DNA from: Jannaschia pagri
Lineage (GTDB): Bacteria; Pseudomonadota; Alphaproteobacteria; Rhodobacterales; Rhodobacteraceae
Direction: 5' to 3'
Assembly (NCBI RefSeq): GCF_019655435.1
Contig: NZ_BPFH01000001.1
Coordinates: 620,001 to 684,000, forward strand
DNA length: 64,000 nt
The position numbers were made by a program, and so were the translations under genes. The notes under the pieces were generated by a model. The model saw only the letters and a program-made list of their open reading frames with translations, ran no database searches and was not told where the DNA came from. This document shows, piece after piece, positions 19,856-27,944 of the stretch (the stretch's first letter is position 1; the number at the start of each line of letters is the position of its first letter).

Positions 19856-20635
19856 ATGCGTCTGCCGACAGTCCTCCTTGTTACCGCCCTGGCGATCTGG
19901 CCAGCGATGCTGGCCGCAGCGGATGATGCCCTGTGCGACCCAGGGTCTGTGGCGTGTCAGGTCTTTACCGCTCAGCACGCGCCAGACTGCATGGCCATTG
20001 ACCGGGCGGATGCGCGGCTGACGTGCTGGGATCGGATCGCGCGCCTGGCCAATTGTCCGTCTGTCGACCCAGACGTACGCCGCCTGCGCTGTGCCTTTGT
20101 TGCGGCCCGGGGCATGTCGGACATTACCGCGATTGAGTCCACATCAACCGGCGCGGGCGCAACTTGGCGTCAGGAAACGGAGGCGCAGCCATTCGGCCCC
20201 AGCCAGGATGTTTTCCTGTCCGTTCCCAGCCTCGGGGTCTCTTCCTGTGGCCTGCGTCGGCGGGCAACTCTGATCTTGCGATGTCTTCGGGATCGGACGG
20301 CAGCGCTGGTCATCCATGACTGCGCCACCCCCCTCATAGGAAACGAAGGATGGGCCGTGGATCTGCGCTTGGACGACGGACCGGTGGAGCGTGCGCGCCT
20401 CCGCCCGACACACATGGGCGATGGCTTCGGGCACTTCACGTATCAGCCTGCGCGGATCCTGATCGAGCGTCTGGAAACCGCCGAACACTTGCACCTGCAG
20501 TTTGCGGACATTGAGGGGGTCAACGCGACCCTCTCCTTCCCCGTGGCTGGGCTTTCGGACGTGGTGGTGCCCCTGAAACAGGCCTGTTCCTGGTCGGAGC
20601 AACCCCCGTGGGAGCGCGAAGGGACAGACCCCTAG
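19856..20635 (+). CDS. Secreted protein resembling TagO/VasI (T6SS-associated family)
   Basis: A 259-residue protein with a signal peptide (residues 1-20, MRLPTVLLVTALAIWPAMLA) and several cysteines. After the signal it has DCMAIDRADARLTCWDRIA, like the short C...I...RL.C.D motif at the start of TagO/VasI proteins. The C-terminal part (W.VDLRLDDGPVERARL, then FADIEGVNATLSFPVAGLSDVVVPLKQAC) follows the TagO pattern of a domain ending in a Gly-Leu...Pro-Leu...Cys segment. TagO proteins accompany type VI secretion, but no T6SS gene is in this window. The match is by eye. It sits between ybgC and tolQ, so an envelope role is plausible. Start at 19856 chosen for the signal peptide. Confidence 0.6.
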   Translation: MRLPTVLLVTALAIWPAMLAAADDALCDPGSVACQVFTAQHAPDCMAIDRADARLTCWDRIARLANCPSVDPDVRRLRCAFVAARGMSDITAIESTSTGAGATWRQETEAQPFGPSQDVFLSVPSLGVSSCGLRRRATLILRCLRDRTAALVIHDCATPLIGNEGWAVDLRLDDGPVERARLRPTHMGDGFGHFTYQPARILIERLETAEHLHLQFADIEGVNATLSFPVAGLSDVVVPLKQACSWSEQPPWEREGTDP

Positions 20636-21093
20636 CTCTGACAGACACAGCGGCACGTTTGTGGAGGTGCATTGGGTTCGGACCGCATGAGGTGCCAGCC
20701 TCTGTCGCCAGCCGCCCCGTGCGTTGAAACGCGACCGATGTCTGCGGAGTCGGTGCCTCGTCTGGCCAAGCAGTTGTCCATACGAGACCGGGTGTCCCCG
20801 GGGTCAATAGTCCGGAGATCGCGTAGTAGGGGGCGCCGCCGGCCTTGGGACGGAGCAAAATGCTCAAGCGACCCAGAACCCGCAGGGCGCCTTTCTTGAA
20901 CAGAGTGAGCAAACCACAGGGGTCTTTCAGCAATGGCATGATCCGCTCGAACGGAGAGCGAGATCACCACAAAACGCCTGCGAGAAATCGCCGATTCAAG
21001 CCTGCCCCTCGTCAAAGACGTTTTGGTCTGCTACGCTCAAGCCCAATATGAGGTCGGCAATCGATCCACAGAGGCAAGGGACGGGCAGTCCAC
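20636..21093. other. Non-coding stretch before tolQ
   Basis: No gene supported. A minus-strand frame of 139 codons (20520-20939) overlaps the preceding gene and I cannot place its translation in any family; it may be chance or a decayed insertion. The tolQ promoter should lie here. AAGGGACGG before the tolQ ATG is its likely ribosome-binding site. Confidence 0.5.
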
Positions 21094-21792
21094 ATGGAAA
21101 CGGAAGTGCTGGCCGCCGCCAGCGAGATCGACTTTTCGATCTGGGCATTGTTTTTGCGCGCGACGCTGGTCGTGAAGCTGGTGATGATTTCGCTCTTCGC
21201 CGCATCTGTCTGGGTTTGGGCAATTTACATCCAGAAGGTTCTGCAGTTCCGGATCGCCCGATCCCGCGCCGCAGCCTTTGATCGGGCGTTCTGGTCGGGC
21301 GAGCCGCTTGACGAACTCTACGACCAAATCGGGGACGCGCCGGGATCTGCTTCGGAACGGATCTTCTCCGCCGCCATGACCGAATGGAACCGCAGCCACC
21401 GCGACGACGGCGCCCTGATCCTGGGGACGCAGGCGCGGATCGAGCGAACCATGGACGTGGCCATTGCCAAGGAACGGGACCGGCTGACCAGCGGCTTGAC
21501 CTTCCTGGCGACGACCGGCTCCACCGCGCCCTTCGTGGGATTGTTCGGCACCGTTTGGGGCATCAAACATGCATTTGAGCAAATCGCCATCAGCCAGAAC
21601 ACCAACCTAGCCGTCGTGGCGCCCGGCATTGCCGAAGCGTTGCTGGCCACGGGGATCGGCCTCGTGGCAGCAATCCCGGCGGTGATTTTCTACAATAAGC
21701 TCAGCCGGGACGCCGACCGGATCACCGGAAACTACGAGGCCTTTGCAGACGAATTCGCGACGATCCTGTCGCGGCAGTTGGACGCCGCCTGA
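21094..21792 (+). CDS. tolQ: TolQ, proton channel subunit of the Tol-Pal system
   Basis: A 232-residue inner-membrane protein with three membrane helices: about residues 17-40, 133-155 and 170-192. TolQ with TolR uses the proton gradient to energise TolA for outer-membrane constriction at division. The MotA/TolQ/ExbB signature is visible in FLATTGSTAPFVGLFGTVWGIKHAFE and in APGIAEALLATGIGLVAAIPAVIFYN. Length fits (about 230). The stop TGA is followed immediately by the tolR ATG with no spacer, so translation is likely coupled. Confidence 0.96.
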   Translation: METEVLAAASEIDFSIWALFLRATLVVKLVMISLFAASVWVWAIYIQKVLQFRIARSRAAAFDRAFWSGEPLDELYDQIGDAPGSASERIFSAAMTEWNRSHRDDGALILGTQARIERTMDVAIAKERDRLTSGLTFLATTGSTAPFVGLFGTVWGIKHAFEQIAISQNTNLAVVAPGIAEALLATGIGLVAAIPAVIFYNKLSRDADRITGNYEAFADEFATILSRQLDAA

Positions 21793-22269
21793 ATGGGCGC
21801 GGGCACGGTTAAATCGAGCGGTGGGGGTCAGCGGCGACGCCGTCGCAACGGCGGCAGTCAACCGATGTCTGAAATCAACGTCACACCCTTTGTGGACGTG
21901 ATGCTTGTGCTGCTCATCATCTTCATGGTCGCGGCCCCTCTGCTGACGGCAGGGGTGCCCATTGAGTTGCCGGAAACCGCCGCAGCCCCCCTCCCCCAAG
22001 AACAGGAGGAGCCGTTGGCTGTGACAGTCGGCCCGGAAGGCGAGGTCTTTATCGGCTCGACCGAAGTGCCCCGGGCGGATCTCGTGACGCGGTTGACCGC
22101 GATTGCAGGGGAGCGGCAGGGCGACCGCGTCTTTCTGCGGGCGGATGGGTCCGTGCCCTATGCCGAGGTCATGGTCGTGATGGGGGCGCTCAACGCAGGT
22201 GGCTTCCGCAACATCGGCCTGGTGACCGACGCAGGCGGCCCGACCCTGGACGCCGCCGAGGGCGAATAG
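21793..22269 (+). CDS. tolR: TolR, proton channel subunit of the Tol-Pal system
   Basis: A 158-residue ExbD/TolR protein: a basic cytoplasmic tail (RRRRRN), one membrane helix near residues 32-50 with the essential Asp in NVTPFVDVMLVLLIIFMVAAP (motif spans residues 29-49), then a periplasmic domain that ends in PYAEVMVVMGALNAGGFRNI, the conserved C-terminal pattern. It is somewhat longer than E. coli TolR (142) because of the N-terminal tail. It starts on the base after the tolQ stop and its own TAG stop is followed directly by the tolA ATG. Confidence 0.95.
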   Translation: MGAGTVKSSGGGQRRRRRNGGSQPMSEINVTPFVDVMLVLLIIFMVAAPLLTAGVPIELPETAAAPLPQEQEEPLAVTVGPEGEVFIGSTEVPRADLVTRLTAIAGERQGDRVFLRADGSVPYAEVMVVMGALNAGGFRNIGLVTDAGGPTLDAAEGE

Positions 22270-23406
22270 ATGGAGCGGCGGACGGCCGTGGCCCTCTCAG
22301 CGACCGCCCATGGGGGGGTCCTGCTCTGGGCGCTTGTGGCCGGATGGCTGCCGACGCCCCCCGAAGAGGACAGCATCGAAGTTGCCGCCGTGTCCGTGAT
22401 CTCATCGGCAGAATTTGACGCCCTGACCTCGGTCGCGCCCACGGAACCAGCAACGCCGACGGCCCCGGTTGCTCCGGTCGTCCAGCCACCAGAGACACCC
22501 GAAGCCCCCGCAATCACCCCAGCCCCCGACACGCCACCGCCTCAGACGGCCGCGCCAGAGGTCCCGACGCCAACGGTGCCTGAACCCCTGCCCGATACCG
22601 CGCAATTGATCCAGCCGCCGCCCCCGACCGAGGTGCAACCAGAGGTGCCGGAGCCGCCCTCCGCCCCCGCCGAAGCCCCCGATGCGCCGGTCTCGCCCCG
22701 GCCCGCACCACGCCCGGCACCGCGTGTGGCCGCCACGCCTGCGCCCGCGCCACCGCCCGCCACCGAAACGGCCCCAGTGGTCGAAGCCCCGCCAGCCCCG
22801 GCTGAGGCGGAGGAACCGGTGGAGCCCGCAGACACCCCCGCGGCCCCAGAAGAGGCCGCGCCCGTCATCGTAACGGAAGCCGACACACCGTCTGCCGCGC
22901 CGGAGCGGTCGACCCGCCCGACGCGCAAGCCCACGCCGCCGCCCCGTGCCGTTGCGACTGCAGAGACGGATGCGGCCCAAAGCGCACCCTCCGCTGCGGC
23001 GCAGGAAGCGGCTCCAATCGACACAAGCGCCGCCCTTGCCGAAGCCCTGGGCGGAGGCGCCCCTGCACCCGCAGCCCCAAGCGGTCCGCCTCTGACCCAA
23101 GGGGAACGGGACGGGCTGCGTGTCGCGGTCAGTTCCTGTTGGGTGGTGGATCCGGGCGCGCCCTCGGCCCGAGTTGTCGTGACGCTGGCCTTTGAGATGG
23201 ACCAAGATGGGAAGCCCAGGACCAACACAATCCGACAGATCGCGGCATCGGGCGGCGACGGCGCAGCGACCCAAAGGGCCTTCGAAGCGGCACGTCGCGC
23301 GGTGATCCGCTGTGCCCGTCAAGGGTATGACCTGCCCGAAGACAAATACGCCCAATGGCGGGAGATCGAGATGACCTTCGACCCCACGACCATGAGGTTG
23401 CGGTAG
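22270..23406 (+). CDS. tolA: TolA, energy-transducing link protein
   Basis: A 378-residue protein with one N-terminal membrane helix (residues 8-27), a long Pro/Ala/Glu-rich periplasmic spacer (about 45-280) and a C-terminal domain (about 285-378). TolA spans the periplasm and joins TolQR to Pal. The spacer is proline-rich rather than the Lys/Ala coiled coil of E. coli, as usual in alphaproteobacteria. The C-terminal domain has SCWVVDP, FEMDQDGKPRT, and AFEAARRAVIRC...DLPEDKYAQWREIEMTFDP. The same domain occurs alone in the next gene. Start directly follows the tolR stop. Confidence 0.95.
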   Translation: MERRTAVALSATAHGGVLLWALVAGWLPTPPEEDSIEVAAVSVISSAEFDALTSVAPTEPATPTAPVAPVVQPPETPEAPAITPAPDTPPPQTAAPEVPTPTVPEPLPDTAQLIQPPPPTEVQPEVPEPPSAPAEAPDAPVSPRPAPRPAPRVAATPAPAPPPATETAPVVEAPPAPAEAEEPVEPADTPAAPEEAAPVIVTEADTPSAAPERSTRPTRKPTPPPRAVATAETDAAQSAPSAAAQEAAPIDTSAALAEALGGGAPAPAAPSGPPLTQGERDGLRVAVSSCWVVDPGAPSARVVVTLAFEMDQDGKPRTNTIRQIAASGGDGAATQRAFEAARRAVIRCARQGYDLPEDKYAQWREIEMTFDPTTMRLR

Positions 23407-23814
23407 ATGTCCTGCGACCTTCAGCCCCGGGTCTTGGTGGGCGTGGCGGCTTTGATGGCGCTCCTCGCGCAGCCTGCCCTGCCCCAAGGCGCCACACCCC
23501 CCTTTGAGGCGCAGACGCGGGCCGTCGTGACCCAGATCGCCCCGTGTTGGTTGGTCGACCCGTCCGATCCTGCCGGGCAAGTGGCGCTAACGCTCAGTTT
23601 CGAGTTGGACCGGGGCGGGCGGCTGCGCACCGACACCATCCGCCTTGAGCGCGCCTCGGTCGGTGAAGGCCCAGCTTTGGACGAGGCATTCCAGGCCGCG
23701 CGCCGGGCGATTTTGCGCTGTGGCATCAAAGGCTTCGACCTGCCCGCAGACCGATACGACGACTGGCGCTTCGTTGAGGTCACCTTTGACCCGACGCACG
23801 AGGAGGCGGACTGA
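23407..23814 (+). CDS. Free-standing TolA C-terminal domain protein, periplasmic
   Basis: A 135-residue protein with a likely signal peptide (about residues 1-27, ending ALPQG) followed directly by a copy of the TolA C-terminal domain. Roughly half of some 85 aligned residues are identical to the tolA domain just upstream: CWLVDP, then FELDRGGRLRTDTIR, then AFQAARRAILRC, then DLPADRYDDWRFVEVTFDP. The membrane anchor and the proline-rich spacer of TolA are absent, so it should be soluble in the periplasm. It starts on the base after the tolA stop, between tolA and tolB. A tandem duplication is the obvious origin. It could bind TolB or Pal without being energised. The family match is secure; the function is inference. 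Confidence 0.85.
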   Translation: MSCDLQPRVLVGVAALMALLAQPALPQGATPPFEAQTRAVVTQIAPCWLVDPSDPAGQVALTLSFELDRGGRLRTDTIRLERASVGEGPALDEAFQAARRAILRCGIKGFDLPADRYDDWRFVEVTFDPTHEEAD

Positions 23815-23939
23815 CGTGTCACATGCGCACAACATCCGCGCCGTCTTCCGCTTTGTGATCGCCCTACGCGACCTTCCGGTTGAGAATTCCCACCGTTCCC
23901 GCGACACTGCGTTAACTCCAAACCAAAGCTAATGAGGCC

Positions 23940-25271
23940 ATGGTGAGTAGATTGTTTCTGATACTGGCCCTTTTGTTTGCCAGCCTCGGCTTGTCGGTGC
24001 CCAGTATGGCGCAGGATGGCCCGCTGCGGATCACGATCACCGATGGTGTGATTGAGCCGTTGCCCTTTGCCGTTCCGACCTTCGTGGCGCGCAACAGCGC
24101 TGCAAACGACATCGCCCAAGACATTACGCGGGTCATTGCCGCAGACCTGACCAACACCGGGTTGTTCCGGGAAATCCCCCAGGATGCCCATATCGCGCGG
24201 GTGTCGAGCTTCGACTCGACGGTGCAATGGTCCGACTGGAAGGCGATCAATGCCCAGGCGCTGATCACGGGATCTGTCCTGGTCGAGGGGGATGGCCGCT
24301 TGGTCGTTCAGTTCCGCCTGTTTGACGTCTTTTCCGAGGCGCCCCTAGGCGAGGGTCTGCAATTCGTCGGCACGGCGGATGGCTGGCGGCGGATGGCCCA
24401 TAAGGTGGCCGACGCAGCTTATAGCCGGATCACGGGCGAAGGCCCCTATTTCGACAGCCGCGTCGTCTTCGTCGCTGAAACCGGCCCCAAGAACGCGCGG
24501 CAGAAGCGCTTGGCTGTCATGGATTACGACGGCGCCAACGTGCAGTATCTGACCTCGTCGGACAGCATCGTCCTGGCGCCCCGCTTTTCGCCCGATGGTA
24601 GCCAGATCATCTATACGAGTTATGCCAGTGGCTTCCCCCGCGTGACGATCCTGGATGTGGCCTCTCTCGGGCGGCGGACGGTTGGGGATAGCAACGCAAA
24701 CATGAGTTTCGCGCCGCGTTTCTCGCCCGATGGCAGCCGGGCTGTCTATTCCGCCGAAGTGGCCGGGAACACCGATATCTATCTGCTCAACATCGCTTCC
24801 GGCCAAAGCACACGTCTTACGACGGAGCCGTCGATTGAGACCGCGCCCAGCTTTTCCCCCGACGGCAGCCGCATCGTGTTCGAAAGCGACAGGTCCGGCG
24901 CGCCACAGATCTATGTCATGTCCGCAGGCGGCGGCAGCGCCAGTCGGATCAGCTTTGGCGAGGGACGGTATGGCACGCCCGTTTGGTCCCCCCGCGGCGA
25001 CCTGGTGGCCTTTACCAAGCAGAACCGCGGTCGCTTCCACATCGGCGTCATGCGGATTGATGGCTCGGAGGAGCGGTTGCTCACGGGCGCATTCCTGGAC
25101 GAAGGCCCGACCTGGGCCCCCAATGGCCGTGTCGTTATGTTCACCCGCGAAAGCCCTGGCGCCCAAGGCGCGCCCGCGCTGTATTCGGTGGACATCACAG
25201 GCCGAAACCTACAACGCGCGGCCACACCCGCCGCCGCATCGGACCCGAACTGGGGTCCGCTTTTGAAATGA
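23940..25271 (+). CDS. tolB: TolB, periplasmic beta-propeller of the Tol-Pal system
   Basis: A 443-residue periplasmic protein with a signal peptide (residues 1-24, ending PSMAQ). The N-terminal domain (about 25-160: [16 protein letters not shown]...[10 protein letters not shown]) is followed by a propeller built from repeated PRFSPDGS and [11 protein letters not shown] modules with [12 protein letters not shown]-type strands. TolB binds Pal and the TolA C-terminal domain. Length matches the family (about 430-445). It begins 125 bases after the free TolA-domain gene and its stop overlaps the pal start region. Confidence 0.96.
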   Translation: MVSRLFLILALLFASLGLSVPSMAQDGPLRITITDGVIEPLPFAVPTFVARNSAANDIAQDITRVIAADLTNTGLFREIPQDAHIARVSSFDSTVQWSDWKAINAQALITGSVLVEGDGRLVVQFRLFDVFSEAPLGEGLQFVGTADGWRRMAHKVADAAYSRITGEGPYFDSRVVFVAETGPKNARQKRLAVMDYDGANVQYLTSSDSIVLAPRFSPDGSQIIYTSYASGFPRVTILDVASLGRRTVGDSNANMSFAPRFSPDGSRAVYSAEVAGNTDIYLLNIASGQSTRLTTEPSIETAPSFSPDGSRIVFESDRSGAPQIYVMSAGGGSASRISFGEGRYGTPVWSPRGDLVAFTKQNRGRFHIGVMRIDGSEERLLTGAFLDEGPTWAPNGRVVMFTRESPGAQGAPALYSVDITGRNLQRAATPAAASDPNWGPLLK

Positions 25272-25279
25272 GGATGACG

Positions 25280-25813
25280 ATGATGAAGTTTCAGGCCTTT
25301 CTCGTGGTATGGGCCCTGGTCCTGGCCGGTTGTGCCGGCGGGCCGTTTGGCGGTGGCGGCGATGATGCGGGCGCCGTCGACCTCAACGCCAGCGGCGCTG
25401 GCGCGGGCGCGGGCGACTTCACGCCTGGGGGCCCCAACGATCCGAGTTCGGTCGCCTACTTCCAACAGACCGTGGGCGACCGCGTGCTGTTTGCCGTGGA
25501 CCAGTCCAACCTCACACCCGAAGGGCGCAGCGCGCTGACGCGACAGGCCCAATGGCTGACGGCCAACCCGGGCTACACCGCGCTGATCGAAGGCCACGCC
25601 GACGAACAAGGCACGCGAGAATACAACCTCGCCCTCGGCGGACGCCGGGCCAATGCGGCGCGGGACTTCCTCGTCTCCCAAGGGGTGTCGGCGGCCCGGT
25701 TGCGGACTATCAGCTACGGCAAAGAGCGCCCTATCCAGGTCTGTTCGACTGAAGCCTGCTACAGCCAGAACCGGCGCGCGGTCACCGTCCTGGCGGCTGG
25801 GGCGGGCGTGTGA
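25280..25813 (+). CDS. pal: Peptidoglycan-associated lipoprotein Pal
   Basis: An outer-membrane lipoprotein of 177 residues from this start. The lipobox is LVLAGC with Cys as the acylated residue. A Gly/Ala-rich linker leads to an OmpA-like domain: VLFAVDQSNLTPEG, LIEGHADEQGTREYNLALGGRRANAARDFL, and ISYGKERPIQ. It ties the outer membrane to peptidoglycan and to TolB. Four in-frame ATGs (25268, 25274, 25280, 25283) are possible; AGGA at 25271-25274 is well placed only for the last two, so I prefer 25280. The stop overlaps the cpoB ATG. Confidence 0.95.
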   Translation: MMKFQAFLVVWALVLAGCAGGPFGGGGDDAGAVDLNASGAGAGAGDFTPGGPNDPSSVAYFQQTVGDRVLFAVDQSNLTPEGRSALTRQAQWLTANPGYTALIEGHADEQGTREYNLALGGRRANAARDFLVSQGVSAARLRTISYGKERPIQVCSTEACYSQNRRAVTVLAAGAGV

Positions 25814-26658
25814 TGCGCCTTGCCCTGCTCCTGGCGCTGGCCCTGGCGACCTCGGCGGCGGCTCAGGATCAGACAGAAACCCTAGCGGACATTCGTCAAA
25901 AGCTGTCGGCCCTGAACACCGAGATGCAGGCCCTGACGCGGGAGTTGTCAACGACCGGGGCCGCTGGGCTGGGGATCCAAGGGACCAGTTTCCCGGAGCG
26001 GGTCATCAGCATGGAACAACAGTTGCAGCAGTTGACGGCGCAAACCGAAAGGCTGTCGTTCCGCGTCGAAACCGTTGCTCGGGACGGAGGAAACCGGATC
26101 GAGGATTTGCGCTTTCAACTGTGTGAACTGACACCGGACTGCGATCTTGGGGCCCTGCCCGACCCCGGGCCGCTTGGGGAAACCGCTCCGGAAAGTCCTG
26201 CGTCGGCGCCCACCGCGGGCGCCCCCATACGTCCCACGGCCCGACCGGATCGCAGTGTACCGGGGCCGGAACTGGCCGTCGGGGAGCAAGCGGATTTCAA
26301 CGCGGCCAAAGCGTTGTTCGACGGGGGCCAGATGGCCGAAGCCGCCCAAAGTTTTGAGCGGTTCGTGACGAACTATCCGACGGGGCCCCTGTCGACCGAA
26401 GCCCAGTTTCTGCGGGGAGAAGCGCTGGCGCGACAAGGACAGCACGCCAACGCCGCGCGCGCTTACCTAGAGGCGTTTTCTGGCACGCCAGAGGGACCGC
26501 GCGCGCCGAATGCGCTGTTGGGTTTAGGCCAATCGCTCGGGTCCCTGGGTCAAACCGATGAGGCCTGCCTGACGCTGGCCGAGATCGCTGTCCGGTTCCC
26601 CTCTTCGCCAACCGTGGCCCAAGCCAACTCCGCACAGGCGGGGCTTGGCTGTCGCTGA
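25813..26658 (+). CDS. cpoB: CpoB/YbgF, tol-pal system coordinator
   Basis: A 281-residue periplasmic protein with a short signal peptide (about residues 1-18, ending SAAAQ). Residues about 22-95 are a heptad-rich trimerising coiled coil (IRQKLSALNTEMQALTREL and MEQQLQQLTAQTERLSF). A Pro-rich linker follows, then TPR repeats: FNAAKALFDGGQMAEAAQSFERF, EAQFLRGEALARQGQ, ALLGLGQSLGSLGQTDEAC. CpoB tunes peptidoglycan synthase PBP1B together with TolA in E. coli. The ATG is the last base of the pal stop; the C-terminus overlaps tilS by 14 bases. Confidence 0.93.
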   Translation: MRLALLLALALATSAAAQDQTETLADIRQKLSALNTEMQALTRELSTTGAAGLGIQGTSFPERVISMEQQLQQLTAQTERLSFRVETVARDGGNRIEDLRFQLCELTPDCDLGALPDPGPLGETAPESPASAPTAGAPIRPTARPDRSVPGPELAVGEQADFNAAKALFDGGQMAEAAQSFERFVTNYPTGPLSTEAQFLRGEALARQGQHANAARAYLEAFSGTPEGPRAPNALLGLGQSLGSLGQTDEACLTLAEIAVRFPSSPTVAQANSAQAGLGCR

Positions 26659-27868
26659 CTTGGGCGCAGACGGGACCGCTGGCATCGGCATCGCCGTCTC
26701 GGGCGGGGCCGACAGCTTGGCCCTGCTGCTGACGGCGCTGGACGGAGACTACCCAATCCGCGCGGTGACCATTGACCACGGGCTGCGCAGCGGCTCAGCC
26801 CACGAGGCCGCCCTGGTGGCGCAGATCTGCGCCGCGCGGGGCATCGGCCATGACACAGTCGCCCTTTCGCTGCAGACCGGCTCCGACCTTCAGAACCGCG
26901 CGCGGCAGGCCCGGTATAGGGCGCTCGCCCAATGGGCGCAGGAGTATCGTTTGACGGCGGTCTGGCTCGGGCACACGGCGAGCGACATCGCAGAGACTTT
27001 CTTGATGCGCATGTCCGATGGAGTGGGATTGGACGGCCTCGCCGCCATGGATGCTGCGTTCACCCGTCATGGGATGATCTTTCAGCGTCCCCTGCTGCAT
27101 CTGACACGGGACGACACGGCAGAGATGGTGCGCGCAGCCGGTCTGCGCGCAGTGCAGGACCCAAGCAACGAGGACAAGCGGTTCGAGCGCGTGCGCATGC
27201 GCGATCTCCTGGCGCAGGCTGGGCTGCCGGTCCGTCAGATTGCGCGCTCGGCCCAAGCGCTGCGGGATGTCCAACGATCGGTCGCCCGCCAGACCGATCT
27301 GTTGTTTCGGGAAATTGCAACGCTGGATCACGGGGACGTGATCTTGGACCAATCCCGCCTCACAGCCATGCTCCGGGTGGACCCGGAGCAAGCCCGCCGC
27401 GTCACGCTGCGGGCGCTCCAAGAGGTAACGCGCGCGGCCTATCCGCCGCGGCACGGCGAACAGATCGAACTCATGCGGCGCGTGGCCGCAGGACAGGCCA
27501 CGACCTTGGCCGGGTGCCTTGTAACGTCCGGTGAAGACACTCTGCGGCTGTCCCGGGAACCAGCCGCCGCAACCCGAGCTCCAGAGGCAATGGTCGGCAC
27601 GGTCTGGGACAACAGGTGGCGGGTCACTGGCCCCCCGGCATCCGTGCGCGCGCTTGGGGACGACATCGGCCAAACCCCTTGGCGCGACACCGGGTTACCG
27701 CGCCGCAGCCTGATGGCCAGCCCTGGAATTTGGCGCGGCGGTAGACTGTGTGCGGCACCTCTTGCGGGGTGGGCCGGCGAGTGGACCGTTTCCTATATGC
27801 CGGTCGAAGGTCGACATACGAACAACCCTATCGACACCGCAAACCCGCCGACCGTCGATACGCATTGA
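26645..27868 (+). CDS. tilS: tRNA(Ile)-lysidine synthetase
   Basis: A 407-residue PP-loop ATPase that attaches lysine to C34 of the tRNA-Ile CAU anticodon, so that AUA is read correctly; it is essential in most bacteria. The PP-loop IAVSGGADSLALLL is near residue 15-28, and the second family motif VWLGHTASDIAETFLMRMS near 107-125. DPSNEDKRFERVRMRDLL matches the region binding the tRNA acceptor. The start is a TTG inside the end of cpoB; the first ATG inside would remove the P-loop. The tolQRAB-pal-cpoB-tilS-ftsH order is common in the Rhodobacteraceae. Confidence 0.93.
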   Translation: MAVADLGADGTAGIGIAVSGGADSLALLLTALDGDYPIRAVTIDHGLRSGSAHEAALVAQICAARGIGHDTVALSLQTGSDLQNRARQARYRALAQWAQEYRLTAVWLGHTASDIAETFLMRMSDGVGLDGLAAMDAAFTRHGMIFQRPLLHLTRDDTAEMVRAAGLRAVQDPSNEDKRFERVRMRDLLAQAGLPVRQIARSAQALRDVQRSVARQTDLLFREIATLDHGDVILDQSRLTAMLRVDPEQARRVTLRALQEVTRAAYPPRHGEQIELMRRVAAGQATTLAGCLVTSGEDTLRLSREPAAATRAPEAMVGTVWDNRWRVTGPPASVRALGDDIGQTPWRDTGLPRRSLMASPGIWRGGRLCAAPLAGWAGEWTVSYMPVEGRHTNNPIDTANPPTVDTH

Positions 27869-27892
27869 ACCTTTTGGCCCGATGCCTATCTT
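27865..27892 (+). promoter_or_regulatory. Candidate ftsH promoter
   Basis: TTGAAC (27865-27870), a 16-base spacer and TATCTT (27887-27892), about 50 bases before the ftsH start. Similar to sigma-70 sites; a heat-shock sigma cannot be excluded. Confidence 0.4.
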
Positions 27893-27944
27893 GTCTTGCA
27901 ACTGACGTGCGGCAGACCGGTCCGCACCATACGGAGGAAATTCC

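Noticed and set aside
20520-20939. 139-codon minus-strand frame before tolQ as a possible gene
   Set aside because: It overlaps the TagO-like gene, has no recognisable motif and no ribosome-binding site; kept only as a note on the gap.
22400-23000. Pro/Ala repeats in tolA as a tandem-repeat array
   Set aside because: The low complexity is the normal spacer of alphaproteobacterial TolA, with no regular DNA period.
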